Positions 17,099 through 25,990 of a DNA stretch of 64,000 nucleotides are shown piece after piece. The stretch spans positions 124,001 to 188,000 of the forward strand of contig CAVTJL010000004.1 in assembly GCA_963735065.1 (NCBI GenBank), written 5' to 3'. The translations under genes were made by a program, and so were the position numbers. How positions within the stretch are numbered: position 1 is the stretch's first letter; each line of letters begins with the position of its first letter. Source of the DNA: CAVTJL01 sp963735065. GTDB lineage: Bacteria > Pseudomonadota > Alphaproteobacteria > Geminicoccales > Geminicoccaceae. The notes under the pieces are model-generated. The model worked only from the letters and a program-made list of their open reading frames with translations, was not told where the DNA came from and made no database searches.

Positions 17099-17977
17099 TT
17101 GAAAGGGCGCCTGGCACCGCTGCTGCTCATTCTTCCGAGCCTCCTCTTCGCCTTTTGGATCATCGGTTATCCGATCTACGACGTGACCAACACGTCGGTG
17201 CACGCCGTCAACCGGTTCGGCCAGGTCAAGCAGTTCGTCGCGCTTGCCAACTACACGAAGCTCTTTGCCGACCCGATCTTCCAGAGCAGCTTCTGGCGCA
17301 CGCTGATCTGGACCGGCGGCGTCGTCGCCGGCACCGTCGTCCTCTCGGTGCCGATCGCCTTGATGCTGAACGACGATTTCTACGGCCGCGGCCTCGCGCG
17401 CATCATCATCATGCTGCCCTGGGCGATCTCGCTCACCATGACCGCCGTCGTCTGGCGCTGGGCGCTCGACGCGCAGCACGGCATGCTGAACGCCACGCTC
17501 TACCGCCTGCATCTCCTGAGCCAGCCCACCAAGGCCTGGCTCGCCACCGCCGGCATCGCCTTCCCGGTCGAGATCGCCATCGGCATCCTCGTCTCGATCC
17601 CCTTCACCGTGACGATCTTTCTGGGCGGCCTCTCCTCCCTGCCGGGCGACATCTACGAGGCGGCGCGGCTCGACGGCGCCACCGCCTGGCAGCGCTTCCG
17701 CGCGCTGACGCTGCCGCTGCTGAAGCCGTTCATCAACATCGCCCTCGTTCTCAACATCATCTACGTCTTCAACAGCTTCCCGATCATCTGGGTGCTGACC
17801 CAGGGCGATCCCGCCAACAGCACGGACATCCTGGTCACCTACCTCTACAAGCTCGCCTTCCGCTACGGGAAGATCGACGAGGCGGCCGCCATGTCGCTCG
17901 TCATGTTCGCAGCGCTGCTTGCCTTCACCATCGTCTACGCGATCCTCGCCATGCGTGGCCGGGAGGTCGAGCGATGA
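17099..17977 (+). CDS. ABC sugar permease, subunit 1
   Basis: A 292-residue MalF/UgpA-type permease with about six membrane helices, starting with TTG eight bases after GGGAGAG. The EAA loop is EAARLDGATAWQRFRALTLP around residues 185-200. It overlaps the next permease by four bases (ATGA). Together they form the membrane channel for the binding protein upstream. The ATPase is missing from this operon. Confidence 0.9.
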   Translation: MKGRLAPLLLILPSLLFAFWIIGYPIYDVTNTSVHAVNRFGQVKQFVALANYTKLFADPIFQSSFWRTLIWTGGVVAGTVVLSVPIALMLNDDFYGRGLARIIIMLPWAISLTMTAVVWRWALDAQHGMLNATLYRLHLLSQPTKAWLATAGIAFPVEIAIGILVSIPFTVTIFLGGLSSLPGDIYEAARLDGATAWQRFRALTLPLLKPFINIALVLNIIYVFNSFPIIWVLTQGDPANSTDILVTYLYKLAFRYGKIDEAAAMSLVMFAALLAFTIVYAILAMRGREVER

Positions 17978-18801
17978 GCAAGCTCAAGCGCAGCATCGTC
18001 TACTGGCTCCTCCTCCTCCCGCTCATCATCATCATCCTCTTCCCCTACGCGGTCATGCTCTCGACCGCGCTGAAGCCGCAGGACGAGGTTTTTGCGTTCC
18101 CGCCGCGCTGGCTGCCCACGCACCTGGCGTTCGACAATTTCGCGCGCATGTGGACGACGGTGCATTTCGGCACGGCGCTGCAGAACAGCCTCTTCGTCGG
18201 CGTCGCCACCACGGTCCTCTCCCTCGTCGTCGCGATCCCCGCGGCCTACGCGCTCGCCCGCATGAGCTTCTACGGCAAGGGGCTCTACCGGCAGTTCCTG
18301 CTCGTCACCCAGATGCTCTCGCCCATCGTGCTCGTCATCGGCATCTTCCGCCTGATGGCGGCCATGGGCCTGATCGACCAGCTCTGGTCGCTGGTCCTCT
18401 CCTACAGCGCCTTCAACCTCGCCTTCGCCACCTGGATGCTGCAGTCCTACTTCGCGACCATCCCCAAGGAGCTCGAGGAGGCGGCCTGGATCGACGGCGC
18501 CAACAAGCTGCAGTCACTTCTCCGCGTCTTCCTGCCGATGGCCACGCCGGCGCTAGCAGTCACCGCCATTCTCGTCTTCATCTACTCCTGGAACGAGTTC
18601 GTCCTGGCCCTCACGCTCCTGCGCAGCGACGGGAAGCTCACGCTGACCATGAAGATCTTCACGATGGTGGGGGGCGCCTACACGATCGACTGGAGCGTGG
18701 TGATGGCCGCAACCTTCCTCGCCACCGTGCCGGTCGCCATCGTCTTCTCCATGCTCCAGCGCTACCTCGTCCGCGGCCTCGCCCTGGGCGCCGTGAAGTA
18801 G
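17974..18801 (+). CDS. ABC sugar permease, subunit 2
   Basis: A 275-residue MalG-type permease with six hydrophobic segments beginning IVYWLLLLPLIIIILFPYAVML; the EAA loop is EEAAWIDGANKLQ near residue 167 and the end is QRYLVRGLALGAVK. The start codon overlaps the upstream stop, so translation is coupled. The operon ends here; the next gene is on the opposite strand. Confidence 0.9.
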   Translation: MSKLKRSIVYWLLLLPLIIIILFPYAVMLSTALKPQDEVFAFPPRWLPTHLAFDNFARMWTTVHFGTALQNSLFVGVATTVLSLVVAIPAAYALARMSFYGKGLYRQFLLVTQMLSPIVLVIGIFRLMAAMGLIDQLWSLVLSYSAFNLAFATWMLQSYFATIPKELEEAAWIDGANKLQSLLRVFLPMATPALAVTAILVFIYSWNEFVLALTLLRSDGKLTLTMKIFTMVGGAYTIDWSVVMAATFLATVPVAIVFSMLQRYLVRGLALGAVK

Positions 18802-18838
18802 GGCGTCCGGCCGGCGGGCCGCGACGCTGCGAGTTGGC

Positions 18839-19225
18839 CTAGAGCTGATCCCTGATCGCCATCTTGTCGATGACCGACCACACGTCCTTTATTCTCCGGT
18901 CGAGCAGCTCGTAGAACACGTTCTCCGCGAAGGAGACCCTCTTCCCGTTCACCGCGAAGCCGAACAGCAGGCCTTTGGGCGTGCACTCGAAGCGCAGCCG
19001 GCTCGCGATGCGAGGCGGCTCGGCGATCAGCAGCTCGATGTTGAACTGGAGGTCCGGAATCGCCTCGACGTCCCGCTCCAGCATCTGCCGATAGCCGGAG
19101 AGTCCGATCGGCTGACCGTTGTGGCGCACCTCGTCGTGGACGAGCTGCCCGAGGCGCGGCCAGTCCCGCATGTTCAGGCAGGCGATGTAGTCCCGGTAGA
19201 GGCCGGCAAGCTCGGCTGCATCCAT
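18839..19225 (-). CDS. SnoaL-like/ester cyclase-like small protein
   Basis: A 128-residue NTF2-fold protein resembling the SnoaL-like polyketide cyclase/ester cyclase group: LYRDYIACLNMRDWPRLGQLVHDEVRHNG at the start, then GYRQMLERDVEAIPDLQFNIELLIAE and a C-terminal EEN-type strand. It probably binds a small ligand; the function is unknown. ATG at 19225 is preferred to an in-frame GTG at 19234, though neither has a strong ribosome site. It may be transcribed with the kinase/hydrolase unit upstream (gap about 148 bases). Confidence 0.75.
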   Translation of the reverse strand: MDAAELAGLYRDYIACLNMRDWPRLGQLVHDEVRHNGQPIGLSGYRQMLERDVEAIPDLQFNIELLIAEPPRIASRLRFECTPKGLLFGFAVNGKRVSFAENVFYELLDRRIKDVWSVIDKMAIRDQL

Positions 19226-19373
19226 GGCGATCACCGCTGCGCTTCTGCGAGGCCCACGCCCTGAGCCTGGGCATTCTACCTGGGCTCCCGGGTCTCCGCC
19301 ACGGCTCCACGCCGAGCCCGACTATGGCCCGGAAGCCCAGCACCCGGCGGCGAGGCTCGCGGACCGGCCGACG

Positions 19374-21764
19374 TCAGACCGCGGTCTGCATCAGATAGTC
19401 GTCGATGGCGGCCAGGGTCTGGTTCGCCACATCGTGCAGGACACGGATCGCCGTATCGAGCAGCTCATGCTCGCCTCGGAGGATTGCCTCCTCGACGGTG
19501 TGGGCGGCATCCGACATCGCCTGAAGCGACATGGACGCCGCAGAGCCCTTCAGCTTGTGGGCGCCGAACGCTACGCGATCGAGATCGCCGTCGCGCTTTG
19601 CCTCCTTGATCGTCTCGACCGTCTCGCGGATCGTCCCCTTCATCCGGCCGAGCAGGCTCAGCACACGCGGGCCCGCCGCCCGGGCGCGGAGCGCATCGAG
19701 CTTGCCCGTATCGATCACCGGGCCGAGGGTGCGCACGGTGCACCCATCCCTGCTGCCGGCCTCGCCGCTCGATCTGCCCGCCTCGTCCGCCCCCTCCACC
19801 TCGCCGCCGGGCGCCACCCAGTCCTGGATCGCCTTGATCAGCAGCCGCTCGTCGACTGGCTTGACCACATGGTCGTTCATGCCGGCCGCCAGGCACATGT
19901 CGATCTCGTGCTGCATGGCGCCGGCGGTCACGGCGATGATGGGCGTCCGCGCGTTCGGCCCGCCTCCGGCGCGGATGCGGCGCGCCGCCTCCGGCCCGCC
20001 CAGCCGCGGCATCTGCATGTCCATCAGGATCAGGTCGTAGCGCTCGACCTGGGCCTTCTCGACCGCCTCCTGCCCATCCACGGCGACGGTGGCACGATGC
20101 CCGGCCCGCTCCAGATAGGCCAGCATGAGCTCCTGGTTGATGTACTGGTCCTCGGCCAGGAGGATGAAGCGCGGCACGGTCGCGCGAACGGCCGGCTCCT
20201 CGGTCGCGGCCGGCGCCGTCGTCTTTACGAAGGGCAATGCGAACCAGAAGATGCTGCCGTCGCCCGGGCGGCTGCTGGCGCCGATGCTGCCGCCCATGAG
20301 CTCGACCAGCTGGTGCGAGATCGCAAGCCCCAGGCCGGTGCCGCCGAAGCGGCGGGCGGTGCCCACGTCGGCCTGCGCGAACGGCTGGAACAGCTTTGCG
20401 ATCTCGGCCTCGGCAATGCCGATCCCTGTGTCCCGTACCTCGAATCGCATGGTGCACCGGTCGGGCTCGTCCGCAACCACCTCGACGCGCAGCTCGACCC
20501 GGCCCTTGTCCGTGAACTTGATGGCGTTCGACAGGAGGTTCAGGAGGACCTGGCGGAGCCTCGTATCGTCGCCCTGTACCCAGTCGGGAAGAGCTTCGTC
20601 CACGACCGCGTCGAGCAGCAGGTCCTTCTGCGATGCGATCGACACCATGATGGCGCAGGCGCCGGCGATGAGATTGGCCAGCGACAGGGGGCCGTAGGCG
20701 AGCTCGAGCTTGCCGGCCTCGACCTTGCTGAAGTCGAGAATGTCGTTGATCACGCGCAGCAGCGTCTCGCCCGAGGCCTTGACCATCGCCAGGCGCTGGC
20801 GCTGGCGATCGGTCAGGTCCTCGCTCATCATCAGCCGAGAGAAGCCGATGATGGCGTTCATCGGCGTGCGGATCTCGTGGCTCATGTTGGCGAGGAAGAG
20901 AGATTTCGCGCGGCTGGCCTGGTCGGCCCGCAGGCGGGCCTGCTCGAGCTCGAGATTGAGCTCGCTCAAGGCAGCGTTGCGCCGCAGCAGCTCGCGCTCG
21001 ATCTCCTTGAGCGCGGTCACGTCATCGAAGACCCAAAGGCGTCCCCGCACGCGCCCACCGGCCAGGGGCACGGTGGCGACGCGATAGGTGGCGGGCTGAT
21101 CGCCTCCCACCTCCCAGATCCAATCGAGCGCCGTGCCGCCCTGGGCCAGCAGGGTCGCGACGCTGCGACCGACGCCGGAGGTCGGATCGACCCGCGCGAG
21201 GAGTCGCTGGAAGCCAGCGCGGAGCCGGGAAGGGTCCACCTCGCCGTCGCTGACCTCCAGCATCCGGGCGGCCGGCCCGTTGACGAGCGCCGGCCCGCCA
21301 TCGTTGTCGACCAGCACGATCGCCTGCGGCACCGTCGCCATGATCGCCGCCAGACGGATCATCGGATCCTCGGTGACGAGGGTGATGGGCGCGGTGGGGG
21401 CGAGCGCGCCCAGGGCCGCCCTCAACGTCGGCCCGGCATCCTCGAGCCAGGCAGGCAGGGCCGCTCCCGCGTCCCACCCGAGCAGCAGCCCGTCGACGCC
21501 CTCCAGCGCGGCCAGGAGCCAGACGGCGGGCGGCGCCGGCAGATGGGCAAGCAATGCCGAGGGGAGGCGTTTGCCCTGCCCGGCGCGTCCCACGACAAGG
21601 CCCTTGGGCTCGTCGGGTCGAGGGAGATGAAGGCTGCGGCCGGTATCGAGCGTCGGCACCGCCGCCACGACGACGGCCCGCTCACGCTCGCAGCCGGGCC
21701 AGGCGAGGGCCATGACGAAGCTTGCGCCCGTGACGTGGCGGAGGGCGGCGAGGCGATCGATCAT
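19374..21764 (-). CDS. Hybrid sensor histidine kinase (PAS-HisKA-HATPase-REC-HPt)
   Basis: A 796-residue soluble hybrid kinase with no membrane helix. In order: a Leu/Ala-rich N-terminal region (about 1-130, GAF-like at best), a PAS-like domain (about 140-255), a short coiled coil, HisKA with phospho-His about 296 in SHEIRTP, HATPase (N box NLLSNAIKFTDKG, DTGIGI, GGTGLGL), a receiver with Asp about 582 in LILMDMQMP, and an HPt domain with His about 736 in AHKLKGSA. It starts eight bases after the stop of the RsbQ-like hydrolase, so the pair is almost certainly co-translated. An output response regulator must be encoded elsewhere. Confidence 0.92.
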   Translation of the reverse strand: MIDRLAALRHVTGASFVMALAWPGCERERAVVVAAVPTLDTGRSLHLPRPDEPKGLVVGRAGQGKRLPSALLAHLPAPPAVWLLAALEGVDGLLLGWDAGAALPAWLEDAGPTLRAALGALAPTAPITLVTEDPMIRLAAIMATVPQAIVLVDNDGGPALVNGPAARMLEVSDGEVDPSRLRAGFQRLLARVDPTSGVGRSVATLLAQGGTALDWIWEVGGDQPATYRVATVPLAGGRVRGRLWVFDDVTALKEIERELLRRNAALSELNLELEQARLRADQASRAKSLFLANMSHEIRTPMNAIIGFSRLMMSEDLTDRQRQRLAMVKASGETLLRVINDILDFSKVEAGKLELAYGPLSLANLIAGACAIMVSIASQKDLLLDAVVDEALPDWVQGDDTRLRQVLLNLLSNAIKFTDKGRVELRVEVVADEPDRCTMRFEVRDTGIGIAEAEIAKLFQPFAQADVGTARRFGGTGLGLAISHQLVELMGGSIGASSRPGDGSIFWFALPFVKTTAPAATEEPAVRATVPRFILLAEDQYINQELMLAYLERAGHRATVAVDGQEAVEKAQVERYDLILMDMQMPRLGGPEAARRIRAGGGPNARTPIIAVTAGAMQHEIDMCLAAGMNDHVVKPVDERLLIKAIQDWVAPGGEVEGADEAGRSSGEAGSRDGCTVRTLGPVIDTGKLDALRARAAGPRVLSLLGRMKGTIRETVETIKEAKRDGDLDRVAFGAHKLKGSAASMSLQAMSDAAHTVEEAILRGEHELLDTAIRVLHDVANQTLAAIDDYLMQTAV

Positions 21765-21771
21765 GGGCGGC

Positions 21772-22599
21772 TCAGCGCGCCACCTGGAGGCCGAGGAAGC
21801 CCGCAATGAGGTCCGTGATCACGGCGGGCGCCAGCATGTGCGGCAGGTGCCCGGCAAACTCGACCTCCTGGAGCCGGGCACCGCGGATCGCGGCATGCAT
21901 GTGGCGGGCGACGGCGGCCGGCACCGCGATGTCGGCGGTTGCCTGCACGATGAGCGTGGGCACGCTCACCTTGGGCAGCAGGTCCCGCATGTCGCTGTAG
22001 AATATCGTCCGCAGGCTGGCCTGGGCGATGTCCGGCCGCATGGCCCGAAGGAAGCCGGCATACTGGGCGGCCAGGCTGGGCTGGTCGGGGTTGGCGGCGA
22101 CCTGTGCCGAGAAGCCCGCGACCCAGGATTGATAGTCCACCGTCATGGCCGCGAGCAGCGCCTCGACGTCCCCGGGCTCGAAGCCGCCCACATAGTCCGG
22201 GGCATTGAGATAGCGGGGCGACGCGCCGATCATCACGAGCCCGCGGCAGCGGGCAGGCTCCGCGACGGCGGCGATTGCCGCGAGCATGCCGCCCACCGAA
22301 TGGCCGACCAGCGAGAACCGTCCGGGCGCAACCTCGTCGATCAGCGCCAGGACATCGTCGGCATAGTCGTAGAGCGAGGCGTAGCGGGCGGGCGTGTAGC
22401 GATCGACGGCCGAGCGCCCCGAGCCAGCGTGGTCGAAGGTGATCGTCCTGCAGGAAGACCGGAAGGTCTCGACCTGGTGGCGCCACACCGTCTGCTCGGT
22501 GCCGAAGCCGTTGAGGAAGATGATCAACTCCGGCCCGTCGCCTTCAATCGTCGCGCCCAGATGGCCGATCATGGCTCCATGCACCAAATCCACCGTCAT
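21772..22599 (-). CDS. rsbQ: RsbQ-like alpha/beta hydrolase
   Basis: A 275-residue alpha/beta hydrolase with close family resemblance to Bacillus RsbQ: FLNGFGTEQTVW, DHAGSGRS, GHSVGGM, MIGASPRYLN, YVGGFE and QATADIAVP. The Ser-Asp-His triad falls at about S101, D223 and H251, near RsbQ S96, D219 and H247. RsbQ is a stress-signalling hydrolase needed by the PAS-containing phosphatase RsbP, and it is related to the plant KAI2/D14 receptors. ATG at 22599 gives the family length; the open frame beyond it is low-quality sequence. It is immediately upstream of a PAS-containing kinase, which argues for an analogous signalling role. Confidence 0.88.
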   Translation of the reverse strand: MTVDLVHGAMIGHLGATIEGDGPELIIFLNGFGTEQTVWRHQVETFRSSCRTITFDHAGSGRSAVDRYTPARYASLYDYADDVLALIDEVAPGRFSLVGHSVGGMLAAIAAVAEPARCRGLVMIGASPRYLNAPDYVGGFEPGDVEALLAAMTVDYQSWVAGFSAQVAANPDQPSLAAQYAGFLRAMRPDIAQASLRTIFYSDMRDLLPKVSVPTLIVQATADIAVPAAVARHMHAAIRGARLQEVEFAGHLPHMLAPAVITDLIAGFLGLQVAR

Positions 22600-22924
22600 C
22601 GAAATCGAGCCACCTGAACGCCGGCGATCGATAATCCGCGCCCGTCGCCGAATGGTCTCGACGGGACCTAGGGAATACAATCCCAAAGCGACACCCGGCG
22701 TACGCACCGTTCTTCCATCTTCCCTTACACCATCGGCGCGAAGCTGGGAACGATGCTGAAGTGGGAGCTTCACACCAAAGGACGGTATGCCCGTCCTGGT
22801 AGGGACCGCTGGCCCCTGCGCAACGTCGGCCGATATGACGAGCTTGCGCATCGCCCCGGCTAAAAGCAGGATGAGTTCTCAGCACCATCGCATATAATCG
22901 TACAAGATGACATAAAAGGACGAC
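22600..22924. other. Divergent intergenic region, no gene seen
   Basis: These 325 bases separate the RsbQ-like gene from the RTX-like gene. The frame of the hydrolase stays open for 84 codons here, but the sequence is basic and low-complexity and lacks a ribosome site, so I read it as non-coding. It must hold both promoters and is relatively AT-rich near 22665-22690 and 22880-22920. Confidence 0.45.
22893..22898 (+). promoter_or_regulatory. Putative -10 box of the RTX-like gene
   Basis: A perfect TATAAT lies 27 bases before the RTX-like start in an AT-rich stretch unlike the surrounding GC-rich DNA. No good -35 is visible at 16-18 bases, so the call rests on the -10 alone. Confidence 0.35.
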
Positions 22925-24313
22925 ATGTCAACTATAAGTGGAACGCCTCAGAACGATGATCTCCGCGGCACGCCGGGGAACGATATCATCCTGGCCATGG
23001 CCGGGAACGACAGGCTCGATGACGGTGACGGGGCGCTCCAGTTCGACGCGCAGGAGAAGCGTTACTATGTCGCGGGCGATGATCGCCTGGAAGGTGGGCC
23101 CGGCAACGACGAGCTGATCTCGAACGTCACCGCGGGCCCCGATCATGATCGGCTCTACGGCGGAGCGGGCCACGACACCTTCGTCTACAGCCTCGGCAGC
23201 GACCTGAACGTCGACCTTTATGGCGTCGATGTGCGGGCGTCGGGCCAGGATGCCATCATGGACTTCCAGCAGGGCACGGACCGCATCGACGTCCGCTCGA
23301 GCTACGATCGGGAGCCGCTCACCGATCCTTACGCCCACACGGGGAACTTCGGCCTGTTCGACTCCAACCACGACGGTGCTCTCTCCAACGCCGACGATCT
23401 CGTCCACGTGACGGACGTGCGGATCGACGGCGTGGGCGAGCTCTCGACGATCCTCGACATGCCGTCGGTCTATTCCCATGGCATCGTGCCGGGCACGGTC
23501 GATCGCCTGATCGTCTACGGCGTCGATCACCTGACCCAGGCCGACTTCGTGCCCGACCAGGATCTGCCCTATATTCTGCAGGGCACCGACGGCAACGACC
23601 ACATCGCCGGCAATCTTCTCGACAACACGGTCTACGGTGGGGCCGGCAACGACGCCATCGATGGCGGTGGGGGCGGCGACTACATCCTTGCCGGTGCCGG
23701 CAACGATCATGTCGACGGGGGTGCCGGCAACGACACGATCTACGACAATGGTGGGTCGGGAATCGGGCCGATTGTGGACGACGACGTGATCCACGGCGGG
23801 GACGGCAACGACACGCTCGTCATGGGCGCCTCGGCCGGGGACCGCGACCGCGTCTTCGGCGATGCGGGCAACGACCGGTTTCTGTTTCGCCTCGACGCGG
23901 CCGATCCCCACGGCACCGGGCAGGACGTCGTGATGGACTTCGCCAAGGGGCAGGACAAGCTCGCTTTCGAGGTGCAAGGCGCCGGCTCGAGCGGGGAGCA
24001 GGGCACCTTCGCCATGTTCGACAGCAACCATGATGGCGTGCTGGACAATGGCGATGCGCATGTGCGCGTGCAGTCCATCACGATCGACGGTGTCGCCAAG
24101 GCGTCGACCGTCCTGCAGATCGCCGACGTCCTGCTCGGCCCCGAGGCGCATGTGCCGGCTGCCGACCAGACGGTCATCGTCTGGGGCCAGACCGGCCTCA
24201 CCGCGAGCGACGTCTCATCCACCTCGAGCGGCGCTTCGCAGGTGGCGTCCGCGGCCGGCGGGAGCATCAACTCGCTGGTCACGACGGCGACCCACCAGGA
24301 CGCCATCGCCTAG
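22925..24313 (+). CDS. RTX-type calcium-binding repeat protein with EF-hand-like loops
   Basis: A 462-residue acidic protein with clusters of RTX nonapeptides (GGxGxDxLx): about residues 7-40, 70-85 and 222-300 (GNDHIAGN, GGAGNDAIDGGGGGDYI, GGAGNDTIYDN). Two long segments, about 75-210 and 310-430, are homologous to each other; each has a VMDF/IMDF block and an EF-hand-like loop (DSNHDGALSNADD and DSNHDGVLDNGDA) followed by a VRIDGV/ITIDGV strand. RTX proteins usually fold in calcium outside the cell after type I secretion; no T1SS genes are nearby. No catalytic domain was recognised. Confidence 0.85.
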   Translation: MSTISGTPQNDDLRGTPGNDIILAMAGNDRLDDGDGALQFDAQEKRYYVAGDDRLEGGPGNDELISNVTAGPDHDRLYGGAGHDTFVYSLGSDLNVDLYGVDVRASGQDAIMDFQQGTDRIDVRSSYDREPLTDPYAHTGNFGLFDSNHDGALSNADDLVHVTDVRIDGVGELSTILDMPSVYSHGIVPGTVDRLIVYGVDHLTQADFVPDQDLPYILQGTDGNDHIAGNLLDNTVYGGAGNDAIDGGGGGDYILAGAGNDHVDGGAGNDTIYDNGGSGIGPIVDDDVIHGGDGNDTLVMGASAGDRDRVFGDAGNDRFLFRLDAADPHGTGQDVVMDFAKGQDKLAFEVQGAGSSGEQGTFAMFDSNHDGVLDNGDAHVRVQSITIDGVAKASTVLQIADVLLGPEAHVPAADQTVIVWGQTGLTASDVSSTSSGASQVASAAGGSINSLVTTATHQDAIA

Positions 24314-24350
24314 GGCCGGCCCTTGTCTGTCCGGCCATAGCGAGAAGGAG

Positions 24351-24405
24351 GAGGGCGCCCGGCAGGCATGCTTTTGCAGGCTGCCGGCCTGCGCCGGGCG
24401 CCCTC
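24351..24405. terminator. Long hairpin between convergent genes
   Basis: A perfect 13-base stem (24351-24363 with 24393-24405, GAGGGCGCCCGGC and its complement) extended inward by AGGC/GCCT with a small bulge. It lies between the RTX-like gene and the convergent copC gene and probably terminates both; no clear T-run. Confidence 0.65.
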
Positions 24406-24410
24406 GTCGC

Positions 24411-24785
24411 TCAGCCCTTCACGGTGAACCTGTAGCTGCCCTTCGTCTTGTGCGTGTCCTCGGAGGTGGCGTGCCAGTCGACGGTGTAGGTGCCGGCCGC
24501 GAGCTTGGGCAGCGGCACGAGCAGCTCGCTCGTGTTGCCCTTGGCCGTCGCCAGGGTCCCCGTCTTGACCGCCTTCCCGTGAGGATCGAGCAGCTCGACC
24601 CGGCAGAAGTGCGGCACGACACCCTCGGTGAAGAAGAGCTCGAGCTGGGTGGGCGCCTGGGCCACCGTGCCGCTCACGGCCGGAACGGCGTGATCGAGAT
24701 GGGCGTGGGCGAAGGCAGGCGAGGCGGCGCCCAGAAGACCGGCCAGCGCTAGCGAGGGAAGAAGAAGACGAGACCGACGCATCAT
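24411..24785 (-). CDS. copC: CopC-domain periplasmic copper-binding protein
   Basis: A 124-residue exported protein: signal peptide of about 26 residues (LLLPSLALAGLLGAASPAFA, cut before HAHLDHA), then the compact CopC beta-barrel. The N-terminal His of the mature chain and the HATSEDTHKTKG block near the C-terminus provide copper-ligand positions typical of CopC; PxSGTVAQAPTQLELFFTEGV is also typical. GGAG precedes the first of two tandem ATGs. It lies last in a cluster with DUF1636 and a metal-type ABC importer, so periplasmic metal handling is the likely role. Confidence 0.88.
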   Translation of the reverse strand: MMRRSRLLLPSLALAGLLGAASPAFAHAHLDHAVPAVSGTVAQAPTQLELFFTEGVVPHFCRVELLDPHGKAVKTGTLATAKGNTSELLVPLPKLAAGTYTVDWHATSEDTHKTKGSYRFTVKG

Positions 24786-24833
24786 GCGTGCTCCATGCTC
24801 TAGGTTCAGATCCTGGGTTCGGGCGGACCGGCG

Positions 24834-25241
24834 CTAGGGCGGCCGCGGGCGATGCGCCGCCGCCTCGGCCGTCGGCCCCGAAGGTGGCAGGCGGCAGACC
24901 GTCTTGCGCAGGAGCCGCGATGGGCGCTCGGCCTTGGCCGGCACGCCGTCCGCCGCTGTGTGCCAGGCCACGAGGAACGAGCCGAGCGCCTCCATGTCCC
25001 CCGGCTCGAGGTCCTGGAACAGCCAGCCCCAGCGGCCCGGCCCCGTCAGCGCCACCCGCACGCCAGCCCCGCACGGGCCCATGCAGTCCTGGCTGACGAT
25101 CTCGAAGCGGGCGGCTCGGGGCAGCGCGCGCAGCATGGCGGTCAGCGCCTCCCGCAGACCGTGGCCCGCAGCATCGCCACGCCGGCGCCGCACGGCCTCC
25201 CGACCCTCGCACGACCGGCAGACATGCAGGGTCGCGGTCAT
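24834..25241 (-). CDS. DUF1636-like metal or Fe-S binding protein
   Basis: A 135-residue cytoplasmic protein resembling DUF1636/predicted metal-binding proteins, with a ferredoxin-like Cys pattern: CRSCEG near residues 8-13 and QDCMGPCGAG near 50-58. The four Cys could hold a [2Fe-2S] cluster or a metal; that is inference. The stretch after about residue 105 is Pro/Arg-rich and not conserved-looking. Its start overlaps the ATPase stop (ATGA), so it belongs to the metal importer operon. Its biochemical role is not known to me. Confidence 0.75.
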   Translation of the reverse strand: MTATLHVCRSCEGREAVRRRRGDAAGHGLREALTAMLRALPRAARFEIVSQDCMGPCGAGVRVALTGPGRWGWLFQDLEPGDMEALGSFLVAWHTAADGVPAKAERPSRLLRKTVCRLPPSGPTAEAAAHRPRPP

Positions 25242-25990
25242 GGCCCGCGCGCCCGCAGCGGCAGCACGACCGGATGCCCGTCGGAGCCCCGATCGACCGC
25301 CACATGCACATCGAAGGTCCGCCCCAGCGTCGTCGGCCGCAGGATGTAGGACGGCCGGCCGATGCCCACGAGCCTGCCGGCCTCCAGAAGCGCCACGCGA
25401 TCGGCGAAGCGCGCCGCGGCATTGAGGTCGTGGAGGATCATGATCGTGGTCAGCGCCCGCTGGCGCGTCGTCCGGCGCAGCAGCGCGAGCACGTGCAGCT
25501 GGTGCGCGATGTCGAGGGCGCTCGTCGGCTCGTCGAGCAGGAGCGCGCGCGGGTTGCCGGCCAGCACCTGGGCGATCAGCACCATCTGGCGCTGCCCGCC
25601 GCTGAGCTCGCCGATGCGCCGGGAGCCGAGGTCGGCCACGCCGATCTCGTCCATCGCGGACGTGGCGCCGGCGAGATCCGCGTCAGCCACGCGCAGCGAC
25701 AGCGTGCGCAGGCGGCCCAGCAGCACCACCTCGAACGCCGTCAGCGCGGCGCGGGCGCCATTGTCCTGCGGCATGTAGCCGATGCTGCCCGGCGGCGCCT
25801 GGCCGCCGCCCCAGGCGACGGCGCCCTCGTGCGGCTGCAGCGCCGCCAGCGCCCGCATCAGGGTCGATTTGCCGGAGCCGTTGGCGCCCAGCAGCGCCAG
25901 CACCTCGCCCGGCCGGGCCTCGAGGCTCACCCCGTCCACCGCGCGGCGGCCGCCGTAGCGCACCGTGACGTCCCGTGCCTCGAGCCTCAT
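25238..25990 (-). CDS. ABC transporter ATP-binding protein, FecE/BtuD type
   Basis: A 250-residue ABC ATPase: Walker A GANGSGKST near residues 34-42, Q-loop MPQDN, signature LSGGQRQMVLIAQVL, Walker B ALLLDEPTSALD and the switch His in MILHDLN. Its length and C-terminus fit the iron-siderophore/cobalamin class. Starts at the MRLEARDV ATG; the start overlaps the permease stop by four bases. It energises the FecCD-type permease and binding protein encoded just upstream. Confidence 0.92.
   Translation of the reverse strand: MRLEARDVTVRYGGRRAVDGVSLEARPGEVLALLGANGSGKSTLMRALAALQPHEGAVAWGGGQAPPGSIGYMPQDNGARAALTAFEVVLLGRLRTLSLRVADADLAGATSAMDEIGVADLGSRRIGELSGGQRQMVLIAQVLAGNPRALLLDEPTSALDIAHQLHVLALLRRTTRQRALTTIMILHDLNAAARFADRVALLEAGRLVGIGRPSYILRPTTLGRTFDVHVAVDRGSDGHPVVLPLRARGP

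Noticed and set aside
15818..17512. 564-codon minus-strand frame over the second binding protein
   Set aside because: Antisense of a well-supported binding protein and permease; Arg/Asp/Val-rich low-complexity product and no ribosome site.
19224..21809. 861-codon open frame opposite the histidine kinase
   Set aside because: It is the mirror of a clear kinase with all domains; the antisense product is His/Arg/Gln-rich without any family motif, a usual effect of high GC.
21772..22851. Longer start for the RsbQ-like hydrolase
   Set aside because: The extra 84 residues are basic and unlike any RsbQ N-terminus; ATG at 22599 matches family length.
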